Part shown: positions 10,460 through 20,975 of the stretch, in pieces
Position numbering within the stretch: position 1 is the stretch's first letter
How the letters are laid out: each line of letters begins with the position of its first letter
Assembly: GCA_020848455.1 (NCBI GenBank)
Contig: JADLAB010000064.1
Coordinates: 1 to 35,002 of the forward strand
Direction: 5' to 3'
Length of the DNA: 35,002 nt
Origin: Polyangiaceae bacterium
GTDB lineage: Bacteria > Myxococcota_A > Polyangia > Polyangiales > Polyangiaceae
Notes under the pieces: model-generated
Told to the model about the DNA's origin: nothing
The model's database searches: none
Seen by the model: only the letters and a program-made list of their open reading frames with translations
Program-made: the position numbers and the translations under genes

Positions 10460-13027
10460 TCAGCCGAGCAGGGTCTCGCTGAGACCGAGCGCGCGGGCGA
10501 GCGGCGCAGCGGCGCCGAGGCGCTCGGCGGCGGTCGCGCTCACGAGACCGGTCGACGAGGACGGCGGCGGCGGCACGGACGTGTCGTCCTCGGCCGCCGG
10601 CGGGCGGCCGGCGCGCAGGCGCGCCAGCGCGTCGTACACGAGCTCCTGGGCACGCTCGAGATCCGGCTCCACGCGCAGGCGCTCGGTCAGCGCGAGCAGC
10701 TCGAGCGCACGATCGACCGCGACTGAGCGGCCGCCGTCGGCGCGCTCGTGGTCGCCGAGCGCCCAGGCGGCGACGAGCCCGAGCAGGATGGCCTCGAAGT
10801 GGGCGCGCGGCGCCGCGTCGCGTAGCGACACGCCGAGGCGATCGGCCTGCTCGGCGATCGCGAGCGCGTCCTCGTAGCGCGCGGCGTCGAACGGCTCCTT
10901 CAGCGCCTCGAGCTCGCTCAGCAGGCGCCGGTTCAGGGTGAACTCGGCCGCGATGCGCAGCTCGCGCGGCAGCGCCAGGCCCGCCTGCTCCAGCATCGCG
11001 ATGACGCGGCGATTGTCGTCGTAGACGCGCTCGTACTCCTCGCCGTAGGGCACGAGCCACGCGCCGAACAGGGCGCGCACGATGCCGGGCCGCTCGTCGG
11101 CGAGCAGGTGCGCGAGCCCGAAGTGCTCGGGGCCGAACTCGGCCTCGGCCGCGTACAGGAGCTCGGGCAGGCTCGCGGCCTCGAAGCGCCCCCAGAGCCG
11201 CTCGCACGCGCGCGCGAACGCCGCGGGGCCCGGGTAGGGGCGCACGGCGCAGTGAACGTCGATGCCTCCGAGGTACAGGGCGGCGAGCGCGTAGTCGTTC
11301 GAGGTGCGGCGGGCGTCGTGATCGACGGCGACCCGGGCCGTCGCCAGCTTCAGGGTGCCGAGGTGCTCGGCGCGGCAGTCGCTCAGGCGAACGCGCCGGC
11401 CCGCGACCACGCCCGTGACGACCTCGCCACGGCTCCGGGCCGCTGCGTCCCCGCGGCGGCCGTCGCCCACGGTCGCGAGCCGGCTCAGCCCGACGTGCGC
11501 GGCGACCGAGGCGTTGGTGACGCGGCTCTGCTGCACCGCGCGCCGGAAGATGTCGGCACCCGTGCCGTGCTTGTGCACGTTGCTCACCGCCGCGCCGAGC
11601 ACCTCGAGGAAGCGCGCCACCGGCGGGGCGAAGCCGAGCTCCTCGAGCTCGTCGACGAGCAGGCCCGCGTAGCGCAGCACCTGGGTGCTCTCGAGCCCGG
11701 CGATGTCCGAGAAGAACCAGCCGCAGCTCGTGTACATGAGCTGACTCGAGCGCTGCGCCTCGAGCAGGGCGAAGAGCCGCGCGAGGGTAGGCTCGTCGAG
11801 CGGGCGGCGCGCGTGCTCGGCGACGAAGGGCGCGCGGCCGCCGACCGGGTCGAGCAGCACCGACACGTAGGCGTCGCGCGCGGCCCAGGGGTCGTGGCAC
11901 AGGTCCGAGGCGGCATCGACGAAGGCCGCCGCCGCGAAGTCGCGCAGGAGGTCGAGCGCCTGACGCAGGGGCCCCCGCCACGCCTGCGTCCAGCCGGGTC
12001 GCCCGCCCGTGTGGCAACCGCAGTCGCGCTGCCAGCGGCCGACGCCGTGGGCGCAGCTCCAGCTCGTGCCGAGCCCGTCGGGGCCCGGCTTGAGCTCGAC
12101 CTCGAAGCTCGGCGACTTGTGCGCGCAGTGCTCGCCGAAGTTGGTGACGCGAAAGCCGCGGCGGGGAGCCTCCTTCTCGAGCGCGTACGCGAGGCAGCGC
12201 TCGCCGGACTTGAAGTGGTGCCCGTAGCTCTCGCCGTCGGTGGCCACGATCACAGCCTGCCCGGCGCGGGCGCGCGCGAGCTCGAAGCGGTCGACGAAGG
12301 CGCTCGACGAGGCGAGCACGCCCTCGAAGGCGACGGCCCGCGAGATGGGCCCGTCGTAGAAGAAGACGGCGATGGAGCGCCCGGACCCGTCGGGGTGGCG
12401 CCACAGGTAGGGGTGGCGCGGGTCGACGCTGCCGTCGGCGACGTCCTTCCAGACCGTGTCGCCCACGCGCCGCACGCGCAGCGCCTGTTCGGGCGCGAGC
12501 ACCACGAAGCGCAAGCCTTCGGCGACGAGGGCGGCGAGGGTGCGCCCGTCGCACGCCGTCTCCGGCAGCCACAGGGCCTCCGCGTCGCGGTCGAAGCGGT
12601 GCTTGAAGTCGGCCAGGCCCCAGCGGATCTGGGTGCGCATGTCGCGGTCGTTGCACAGCGGCAGGATGCAGTGGTTGTAGGCCTGAGCCAGGCCGTTGCC
12701 GTGACCGCCGCGCTGCCGCACGCTCTCGGCGTCGGCGCGCTGGAGACGGCGGTAGCAGGCCGGGTCGTGGCGCTCGAGCCAGCCGAGCAGCGTCGGCCCG
12801 AAGTTCCAGGACATGTGGCGGTAGTTGTCGACGAGGCGCGCGATGCGCCCGTGGGCGTCCACCACGCGCGCGAAGGAGTTGCGCCGGTAGCACTCGGCGT
12901 GGATGCGCTCGTTCCAGTCGTGGAACGGTGCAGCGCCGGGCTCGCGGTCGACGCTGCCGGTCCACGGGTTCTCGCGCGGTGGCTGGTAGAAGTGACCGTG
13001 GACGATGAGCGCTGGCTCTCGCGTCAT
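10460..13027 (-). CDS. Glycoside hydrolase family 57, DUF3536-type
   Basis: An 855-residue protein without a signal peptide, so probably cytoplasmic. The GH57 barrel opens with HGHFYQPPRENPW (10-22). Further blocks include WLPETACDG, whose E156 sits where the family nucleophile is expected, and ATDGESYGHHFK (262-273), with D264 as candidate acid/base. The C-terminal half is long and helical and fits the DUF3536 region usually found with this GH57 group. GH57 enzymes cleave or transfer alpha-glucans (amylase, glucanotransferase, branching activities), but the substrate of this subgroup cannot be read from sequence. Several Cys/His near 330-340 (GRWQRDCGCHTGG) may bind metal. The start is ATG at 13027, immediately before the conserved first strand. 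It shares a 103-base divergent region with the DUF362 gene. Confidence 0.9.
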   Translation of the reverse strand: MTREPALIVHGHFYQPPRENPWTGSVDREPGAAPFHDWNERIHAECYRRNSFARVVDAHGRIARLVDNYRHMSWNFGPTLLGWLERHDPACYRRLQRADAESVRQRGGHGNGLAQAYNHCILPLCNDRDMRTQIRWGLADFKHRFDRDAEALWLPETACDGRTLAALVAEGLRFVVLAPEQALRVRRVGDTVWKDVADGSVDPRHPYLWRHPDGSGRSIAVFFYDGPISRAVAFEGVLASSSAFVDRFELARARAGQAVIVATDGESYGHHFKSGERCLAYALEKEAPRRGFRVTNFGEHCAHKSPSFEVELKPGPDGLGTSWSCAHGVGRWQRDCGCHTGGRPGWTQAWRGPLRQALDLLRDFAAAAFVDAASDLCHDPWAARDAYVSVLLDPVGGRAPFVAEHARRPLDEPTLARLFALLEAQRSSQLMYTSCGWFFSDIAGLESTQVLRYAGLLVDELEELGFAPPVARFLEVLGAAVSNVHKHGTGADIFRRAVQQSRVTNASVAAHVGLSRLATVGDGRRGDAAARSRGEVVTGVVAGRRVRLSDCRAEHLGTLKLATARVAVDHDARRTSNDYALAALYLGGIDVHCAVRPYPGPAAFARACERLWGRFEAASLPELLYAAEAEFGPEHFGLAHLLADERPGIVRALFGAWLVPYGEEYERVYDDNRRVIAMLEQAGLALPRELRIAAEFTLNRRLLSELEALKEPFDAARYEDALAIAEQADRLGVSLRDAAPRAHFEAILLGLVAAWALGDHERADGGRSVAVDRALELLALTERLRVEPDLERAQELVYDALARLRAGRPPAAEDDTSVPPPPSSSTGLVSATAAERLGAAAPLARALGLSETLLG

Positions 13028-13094
13028 GGCCCCGCATCATGCCTGGCCCTCGCGGCACCGCAACTGCCGTCGCGCGGAGGCTCCGACAAACGCG

Positions 13095-13123
13095 TTGCCG
13101 GTGCCGCGCGCGGCCCCTAGGCT
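13095..13123 (+). promoter_or_regulatory. Putative sigma-70 type promoter, leaderless-type, for the DUF362 gene
   Basis: TTGCCG (13095-13100), a 17-base spacer, then TAGGCT (13118-13123). The ATG at 13131 follows after only seven bases, which leaves no room for an untranslated leader of normal length. This is the best-supported of the TAGGnT boxes in the window because the -35 spacing is canonical. Confidence 0.5.
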
Positions 13124-13130
13124 TCTCCTC

Positions 13131-14645
<1,515 letters not shown>

Positions 14646-14661
14646 GCGGGCGCGGCGCGCG

Positions 14662-15195
14662 TCACACCGCGACGAGGTGCACGTCGAGCGCCACCTCGAC
14701 CGTGTCGTCGACCTTGAAGGCGCCGAGCGGCCCCTTGATCTCGCGCAGGCCGAGCGCACGCATGGACAGTCGCGCGCTGCCCGTGACCGCGAAGCCGCCG
14801 TCCTCGGCGCGCGCCTCGAGCGCGAGCTCGACCTTCTGCTCGCCATTGCCGACCCGCACCGCGGCCGTCCCGCCGCGGTGACTCGTCCCGGTCGCGGTGA
14901 CGCGCACCTCGCTCGAACGGAGCACCTCCTCGCGGATCTTGCGCTCGATCTCGAGCCGATCGTCGTGCGACAGCACGCCCGTCTCGACGCGCCCGCCGCG
15001 CCGCACGCCGAGCACGCGGAGCTCGGGCACGAGGACGCGCAGCTCCGCGCTCCAGCTCGCGTCGTCCACCGTGACGGTGAGCTGCGGCGCTCGCGCCTCG
15101 ATCTCGAGGTCGTGCGCGAAGCGCGCGAGCAGGCCCGTGGCCTTGGTGCGCAAAAGGATCTTGCTGGAATCGGGGTCGATGCGGTGGCTCGTCAC
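14662..15195 (-). CDS. YceI-like family protein, cytoplasmic form
   Basis: A 177-residue protein with the YceI/lipocalin-like pattern: RIDPDSSKILLRTKATGLLARFAHDLEIEA at the start (short stretches RTKATGL and FAHDLEI are diagnostic), then alternating beta strands, RKIREEVLRSSEVRVTATG, and a terminal VDDTVEVALDVHLVAV. YceI proteins form an elongated beta barrel that binds isoprenoid or other amphipathic ligands. Most are secreted, but this one has no signal peptide. The start is a GTG at 15195, because the frame upstream contains only non-homologous sequence. No clear ribosome binding site was seen. It is convergent with the DUF362 gene (16 bases) and lies 143 bases downstream of the ABC-type cassette on the same strand. 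Confidence 0.8.
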   Translation of the reverse strand: MTSHRIDPDSSKILLRTKATGLLARFAHDLEIEARAPQLTVTVDDASWSAELRVLVPELRVLGVRRGGRVETGVLSHDDRLEIERKIREEVLRSSEVRVTATGTSHRGGTAAVRVGNGEQKVELALEARAEDGGFAVTGSARLSMRALGLREIKGPLGAFKVDDTVEVALDVHLVAV

Positions 15196-15338
15196 GGCGG
15201 GAGCTTCGTGCGGCGCGCGGCCCGGCGCAAGGGGGCCGGGACGCCCCGAATCAGGCGGCGAGGTTCTTGCGCTGCGCCGGCGGCGCTTGGCCGCCCCGAC
15301 GCCAAGTCGCTTCTCCCCCGCCCCGCCGGGCGCGGGCG

Positions 15339-16019
15339 TCAGTCGCGCGTGACGACGGTGGCGACGAGCCCCGTCCCGAGCGCCACGGCTCCGAGCACGA
15401 GCGAGCTCTCGGCCTGGGAAAGTCCGTGGGCCGCGGGACCGCCGAGCAGGCTGGCGAGGTGGGCGCGCGGCCAGGGCAGCCCCCAGACGTGGCCGCCGCC
15501 GAGCAAGAGGTCGAGGAGCACGACGACGTAACGACCGCGACCGCGGCGCAGCAGCCGCGCGCCAGCGAGCGCGAGGCTCCCGTACGCGGCCGCGCCGAGG
15601 GCGGCGATCCAGCCGCTCGTGAGCGCGTCGGCGCCGGGCGAGCCGCCGTGCGCCACCGCGAGGGTCACCTCCACGACCACGAGCGCGGCGAGCGCCGTGG
15701 CCGCGACGACCGCGAGGCCGACGCCGAGCAGGCTCGCACGACGCGAGAGGCCGTGGCGTGACAGACACCACACGCTCGCGCCGAGCTCCTCGGCGCCCGT
15801 CGCGAGCGACACCACGCCGAGCGCCACGAGCGGCAGCACGAAGCCGCTGGCGAAGGCGAGGGAGCGGTCCGGTGCGGACGTCGGAGCCGTCGCGCGCTCG
15901 ATCACCGCCACGACGAGCGCGGCGGCGAGCCCGAGCGCGAGGACGAAGAGCCCGCGCGGGCGCAGGCGCGCCCAGGCAAGCCCGAAGCCGGCGCGCGCCG
16001 CCACGAGGCGCGCCCTCAC
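15339..16019 (-). CDS. Membrane protein of a degenerate ABC-type cassette (distal gene)
   Basis: A 226-residue polytopic protein with about six hydrophobic segments: LFVLALGLAAALVVAVI, LAFASGFVLPLVALGVVSLA, LLGVGLAVVAATALAALVVVEVTLAV, WIAALGAAAYGSLALAGA, YVVVLLDLLLGGGHVWGL and SSLVLGAVALGTGLVATVV. Two short basic loops, RRGRGR and RHGLSRRAS, are probably cytoplasmic. The start is GTG at 16019, overlapping the stop of the upstream ATPase-like gene as GTGA, which implies translational coupling. It looks like an ABC-2 type permease or accessory membrane subunit, but no family-specific motif is recognised. Confidence 0.75.
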   Translation of the reverse strand: MRARLVAARAGFGLAWARLRPRGLFVLALGLAAALVVAVIERATAPTSAPDRSLAFASGFVLPLVALGVVSLATGAEELGASVWCLSRHGLSRRASLLGVGLAVVAATALAALVVVEVTLAVAHGGSPGADALTSGWIAALGAAAYGSLALAGARLLRRGRGRYVVVLLDLLLGGGHVWGLPWPRAHLASLLGGPAAHGLSQAESSLVLGAVALGTGLVATVVTRD

Positions 16020-17059
16020 GGTGTGGGCTCCTCGGGCGCTGGCGGCGGCGGGGACGGCGCGCCGGTTGGGGAGACCTGCGCCGTCCGGGGCGGCCGCGGC
16101 GGCGGCGGCGCCCACAGCGCCGCGACGAGGCGGTCGCGCGCCGGCTGACGCTCGGCGAAGCCGACGAGCTCGGCGCCCGAGACCGCGACGGCGCGCGCGA
16201 GGGCCGCGGCCGCGGCGTCGGCGTCGCGCGCGCCGAGCGACACGAGCGCACCACCCGGGGGTCGCTCCGCCCAGGTCAGCGTGTCGACCTCGGCCTCGGC
16301 CGCGAGCGCCGCGACGAGGGCGCGCCCACCCGAGCGCACCCACACCTCGAGCTCGGGCGCCACGAGCCGCTCGAGGGCCGCGTTCGGCTGGCTCGCGACC
16401 AGGCGCCCTCGCTCGAGCACGAGCACGCGATCGGCGAGCCCCGCGGCGTCGCTCCCGCCGCCGCCCACGACGAGCACGCACGCGCCCGCGCGGGCGCGCT
16501 CGCGCGCCACGGACCGCAGGCGCGGCGCGTCGGCGGGCTCGAGGTCGCAGAAGGGCTCCTCGAGCAAGAGCAGCACCGGAGCCGGGTGCGCGAGCGCGAT
16601 CTCGAGCTCGACGCGGCGCCGCTCGGCGCGCGACAGCGCGCGCACCTCGCGGCGCGCGAGGGGCCCGAGCGCCGCGAGACACGCGTCGGGCGCCCCGCCG
16701 GAGACCGACAGCGCGAGCCGGACCGCCGCGCGAACGGTGCCGGGCAGCAGGCACGGCTCGCGCCGCAGCGCGGCGATGCCGCGTCGCGCGCCCGCGCGGC
16801 GCGCCGGCTCCGCACCACCGACGAGCACGCGGCCGTGGCGCGGCGCGACCTCTCCGCAGACGAGCGCCGCGAGCGCCGCCGCACCGTCGCGCGCCGTGCC
16901 GAGCGCGACGTGCACCCCGGCGCCGAGCTCGACCGTGGCGTCGTGAAGCCAGCCGCGGCGCGACCGGTCGAGCCCCGAAACCCGGCGGAGCTCCACGGTC
17001 GGCGGCGCGGTGACCGGGAGCGCTCCGACCCCGACCGCGCTCGGCTGCGGTGCCGTCAT
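16016..17059 (-). CDS. Degenerate ABC-transporter ATPase-like protein
   Basis: A 347-residue protein with ABC ATPase architecture but broken catalytic motifs. The Walker A equivalent is LGTARDGAAALAAL, where GKS/T has become AAA, so the phosphate-binding lysine is missing. The signature region is LSRAERRRVELEIAL. The Walker B region is PVLLLLEEPFCDLEP, in which Asp is replaced by Glu. The H-loop region is VLVVGGGGSDAAGLADRVLVLERGRL, with no switch histidine. The fold is still recognisable from GRVLVGG, LLPGTVRAAVRLAL and the D-loop-like DLEPADAP. The C-terminal 110 residues form an additional regulatory-type domain and a Pro-rich tail. It is flanked by two membrane-protein genes with ATGA and GTGA overlaps. 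ATP hydrolysis seems unlikely, so a structural role in a membrane complex is inferred. The reading frame is intact, which argues against decay. Confidence 0.75.
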   Translation of the reverse strand: MTAPQPSAVGVGALPVTAPPTVELRRVSGLDRSRRGWLHDATVELGAGVHVALGTARDGAAALAALVCGEVAPRHGRVLVGGAEPARRAGARRGIAALRREPCLLPGTVRAAVRLALSVSGGAPDACLAALGPLARREVRALSRAERRRVELEIALAHPAPVLLLLEEPFCDLEPADAPRLRSVARERARAGACVLVVGGGGSDAAGLADRVLVLERGRLVASQPNAALERLVAPELEVWVRSGGRALVAALAAEAEVDTLTWAERPPGGALVSLGARDADAAAAALARAVAVSGAELVGFAERQPARDRLVAALWAPPPPRPPRTAQVSPTGAPSPPPPAPEEPTP

Positions 17060-17712
17060 GCCGCCCCCGTGACGCGCACGAGCGCGTCCAGGCAGGCCCC
17101 GAGCAGCCCCGGGAGCGAGGCGCGCGGCACGGCCCAAAGGTCCGAGAGCATCCAGGGCAGGAGCACGACGGCGGCGAGGAGCCACGGGCCGTAGCGCCCG
17201 GCCGCTCGACCGCAGGCGCTCGCGGCGAGCCCGAGCGTGACGCCGCACACCACGGCGAAAACGACGAGGCCCGGCACGAGCGCCAGGATGGCGGCCGCGT
17301 CGGCGCGCGCGACGAGCGCGAGACCGCCGGCGCAGACGAGCACCCCTGCGCCGAGACGGCGCACGGCGACGCGCACCACGGCGAGGGCGTGTGCCAGCGC
17401 GAGGCGCCGTCCGTCGATGCCGCGGCTCCGCGCCATCCAGTCGAGCCCGTCGCGCCGCTCCGCTGCGCCCGGGTCCCAGGCGGCGGCGAGGCCGAGCGGC
17501 GCGAGGCTCGACCACCCGAGCCAGCGCACCGCGCGCACGACCCAGCCGGACAGCGGAACGGCTGGCCCCTCGCGGGCGATCCAGGCTCCGGCCCCGACGC
17601 ACAGCGCGGCGGCGAGGCATCCGGCCACGAGCCCGACGCGCCCCCCCACGCTGCGCGTGAGGCGGCGCTCGCCCCAGGCGACGAGCGCACCGAGCGACGG
17701 TCGGGAGGCCAC
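17056..17712 (-). CDS. Membrane protein of a degenerate ABC-type cassette (proximal gene)
   Basis: A 218-residue polytopic protein with hydrophobic stretches GLVAGCLAAALCVGAGAWIA, WLGWSSLAPLGLAAAW, LGAGVLVCAGGLALVA, AAILALVPGLVVFAVVCGVTLGLAA and GPWLLAAVVLLPWMLSDLWAV. It may be a permease-type subunit. GTG at 17712 is the start; TAAGGT lies five bases upstream and there is no Shine-Dalgarno. The stop overlaps the ATPase-like gene start (ATGA). This is the first gene of a three-gene set that continues through 15339. No family was recognised beyond general ABC-2 permease resemblance. Confidence 0.75.
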   Translation of the reverse strand: MASRPSLGALVAWGERRLTRSVGGRVGLVAGCLAAALCVGAGAWIAREGPAVPLSGWVVRAVRWLGWSSLAPLGLAAAWDPGAAERRDGLDWMARSRGIDGRRLALAHALAVVRVAVRRLGAGVLVCAGGLALVARADAAAILALVPGLVVFAVVCGVTLGLAASACGRAAGRYGPWLLAAVVLLPWMLSDLWAVPRASLPGLLGACLDALVRVTGAA

Positions 17713-17717
17713 GGCGC

Positions 17718-17723
17718 ACCTTA
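17718..17723 (-). promoter_or_regulatory. Possible -10 element of the ABC-type cassette
   Basis: On the minus strand this reads TAAGGT (TAnnnT), five bases before the GTG at 17712. No good -35 is seen. It fits the leaderless pattern noted at several other genes here. Confidence 0.3.
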
Positions 17724-17770
17724 GACGCTTTTGCGCGGCGCCGGGTGGGCGCGCGCGCCCCGCCCGTCCC

Positions 17771-18382
17771 TCATGGACAGAGCGGGTGCAGGGCGCAGTC
17801 GACGCAGCCGCAGCTCTCGTAGAACGGGCTGCATACGCCGTCGTCTAGACACCCGCAGATGCCGCTGCAGTCGGCGCAGATGCAGTCCTCGTTGGCACCG
17901 CAGTTCCCGTCGTCGACGCAGCCCTCGCACAGGCACGGCAACGGATCGCTGCAGTTGGGGTCGCCCGCATCGTCGCACACGAGGCCGGCGCCACCCGCCC
18001 CGCCGCCCGTGCCCGCGCCACCGGTGCCCGTCCCGCCACCGCCCGTGTCGGTCCCACCCGCGCCACCACCGCCCGAGGCAGCTGCACCCGTGCCGCCGCC
18101 ACCGCCGTGGCCGGCGCCCCCGCACGACGGGAGCTCGACGGTCCAGCGCAGGTCGCTGCCACAGGTGGCCTGGTAGTAGGCCTGGCAGCCCGACAGGTCG
18201 ACGTAGCTGCAGACCATCCCGGCCTCGAGGCACGCCCCACCCGCGACGGCGTAGACGTTCGGGCATGGGGTGAGCACGAGCGGCGCGACCCCGTCCGTGT
18301 TCTTGCACCCTGGGTGGAGCGCGGCACCGACGAGGATGAGGCCGGTGGCGAGCGGGGCGGCGAGGAGGGCGGGACGGGTCAT
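17771..18382 (-). CDS. Cys-rich lipoprotein with glycine-rich linker
   Basis: A 203-residue exported protein. An N-terminal hydrophobic signal (RPALLAAPLATGLILVGAAL) is followed by HPGC, a plausible though imperfect lipobox. Next come a small cysteine-containing domain (CPNVYAVAGGACLEAGMVC ... SCGG) and a Gly/Thr/Ala linker of about 45 residues (pattern GGGGTGAAASGGGGAGG). The C-terminal domain holds about 18 cysteines in some 65 residues (for example CLCEGCVDDGNCGANEDC). Glycine linkers joining Cys-rich modules are a hallmark of surface lipoproteins in Polyangia. Function unknown; disulfide-stabilised adhesion or matrix modules are an inference. ATG 18382 is preferred because the longer frame puts a non-signal peptide in front. 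CATAAT lies nine bases upstream. Confidence 0.78.
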   Translation of the reverse strand: MTRPALLAAPLATGLILVGAALHPGCKNTDGVAPLVLTPCPNVYAVAGGACLEAGMVCSYVDLSGCQAYYQATCGSDLRWTVELPSCGGAGHGGGGGTGAAASGGGGAGGTDTGGGGTGTGGAGTGGGAGGAGLVCDDAGDPNCSDPLPCLCEGCVDDGNCGANEDCICADCSGICGCLDDGVCSPFYESCGCVDCALHPLCP

Positions 18383-18391
18383 CGGTCGGCG

Positions 18392-18397
18392 ATTATG
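18392..18397 (-). promoter_or_regulatory. Possible -10 element CATAAT for the Cys-rich lipoprotein
   Basis: On the minus strand this reads CATAAT (five of six TATAAT positions), nine bases before the ATG at 18382. It is notably AT-rich against the local composition. No -35 match at 16-18 bases. Confidence 0.35.
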
Positions 18398-18455
18398 GCA
18401 CACGGGAGCGCCCCGCCGGCAGCGCGAGCAGGCTTCGGCCGCTGCCGGGCCGCGC

Positions 18456-19874
<1,419 letters not shown>

Positions 19875-19925
19875 GCCCCGCTCCGCAAGCTAGCCCAGAG
19901 CCCGCCGACTGTCCCGTCCCATCGG

Positions 19926-20006
19926 GCTCGCGCGGGCGAGCCCGTCGGGGACGCTCGCGCGGGCGAGCCCGTCGGGGACGCTCGCGCGGGCGAGCCCGTC
20001 GGGGAC
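19926..20006. repeat. Three perfect 27-base tandem repeats, each with a hairpin
   Basis: Three identical copies are at 19926-19952, 19953-19979 and 19980-20006. Each begins GCTCGCGCGGGCGAGC, a 6-bp inverted repeat (GCTCGC/GCGAGC) around GCGG, followed by CCGTCGGGGAC. The array lies in the 231-base region between the divergent NtrC-type regulator (starts at 19874) and the TPR-type gene (starts at 20106). Twenty-seven bases is about 2.6 helical turns. Confidence 0.92.
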
Positions 20007-20035
20007 GCGCGTGCGCGCGCGTCGACCCCACGCAT

Positions 20036-20065
20036 TTGCTAGCCGGCGGGTGCGCGCACTAGTAT
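20036..20065 (+). promoter_or_regulatory. Putative promoter of the TPR/proline-rich gene
   Basis: TTGCTA (20036-20041), an 18-base spacer, then TAGTAT (20060-20065). Each hexamer matches the sigma-70 consensus at four of six positions. The predicted start would give a leader of about 33 bases. It sits about 30 bases downstream of the triple hairpin repeat. Confidence 0.45.
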
Positions 20066-20105
20066 CAACCGAAGCGTTCGCCCGCCTGCGCGGGCCGAGT
20101 CGAAC

Positions 20106-20960
20106 ATGCGCACATCGCTCAGTCGCAGATTCGCCCCGAGGCCCTCCCGCACGCTCGCCGCCGGCATCGCGGCGGCCGTGGTGCTGAGCGTCGGCGCCGC
20201 GCTCGCGGCGAACCCCTACCCGACCTGCACGCGCGAGCCCAAGGACGAGGAGGTCACCGCGGCCCAGGGCCTCCACTCCGCCGCCCGGAGCTACTACGAC
20301 ACGGGCGCGTACCAGAAGGCGATCGATACGTGGATGGACGCGTATCGCTTCGACTGCCGCGCGCACCCGCTGCTCATCAACATCGGCAACGCCTACGAGA
20401 AGCTCGCGGCGCTCAAGCCCGGCTCGGGCATGATCGAGAGCGCCGTCGAGGCGTTCGACACCTACGTGCAGCGCATGGGCAAGGACGCCGACCCGACCAT
20501 CGTCGAGAAGGTGAAGAACCTGAAGGCGGAGCTCGCACCGAAGCCCCCGCCCCCGCCCCCACCCCCGCCCCCGCCGCCGGTACCGGTGCCCGTGCCGGAC
20601 GGGCCCTCGCCGGACGGCGGCCCGAACGTGGGCCCGTGGATCCTCGTCGGAGTGGGCGGCGCCGCCGTGCTCACCGGTGTCATTCTCGCGCCCATCGGTG
20701 CCGCCAAGGTCTCGGACGCCGACGCCGAGTGCCCGGCGCGCGTCAACTGCACCGAGGACACTGCCTCGAAGGGCAACCAGGGCCGGACGATGGTCGCGGC
20801 CGGCGGTGCGCTCATCGGCATCGGCGCCGCGGCCGTCGTCGGCGGCCTCGTGTGGCACTTCGTCGCCGCCCCGAGCTCGGCCGCCGAGCCCCCGAAGACG
20901 CAGCTCGCCCCACTGCTCGGGCCGAGCGTCGCCGGGCTGTCGCTGTCGTCGTCGTTCTGA
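20106..20960 (+). CDS. TPR-like exported protein with poly-proline linker
   Basis: A 284-residue protein. A cleavable signal peptide (TLAAGIAAAVVLSVGAALA, cut near ALAANP) is followed by two or three TPR-like helices (SAARSYYDTGAYQKAIDTWMDAY; LLINIGNAYEKLAAL; VEAFDTYVQRMG). Next come a run of about 12 prolines alternating into PVPVPVPDGP, then two hydrophobic helices (WILVGVGGAAVLTGVILAPIGAA; MVAAGGALIGIGAAAVVGGLVWHF) separated by a loop with two cysteines. The end, LAPLLGPSVAGLSLSSSF, resembles a terminal beta-strand signature. This arrangement is common in Polyangia proteins, but its function is unknown to me. The start is ATG at 20106, 41 bases after the proposed -10 box. It is convergent with the M20 peptidase gene. 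Confidence 0.8.
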   Translation: MRTSLSRRFAPRPSRTLAAGIAAAVVLSVGAALAANPYPTCTREPKDEEVTAAQGLHSAARSYYDTGAYQKAIDTWMDAYRFDCRAHPLLINIGNAYEKLAALKPGSGMIESAVEAFDTYVQRMGKDADPTIVEKVKNLKAELAPKPPPPPPPPPPPPVPVPVPDGPSPDGGPNVGPWILVGVGGAAVLTGVILAPIGAAKVSDADAECPARVNCTEDTASKGNQGRTMVAAGGALIGIGAAAVVGGLVWHFVAAPSSAAEPPKTQLAPLLGPSVAGLSLSSSF

Positions 20961-20975
20961 CGCGCGCGCCGGGCC

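Noticed and set aside
15196-16254. An N-terminal extension of the YceI-like frame to about 530 residues
   Set aside because: The extension is Arg/Ala-rich and antisense or off-frame to the membrane and ABC-type genes. The YceI domain starts right at the GTG at 15195.
16016-17059. The degenerate ABC gene as a pseudogene
   Set aside because: The frame is intact over 347 codons, codon bias matches the neighbours, and both ends overlap neighbouring genes with coupled start/stop, which argues for selection.
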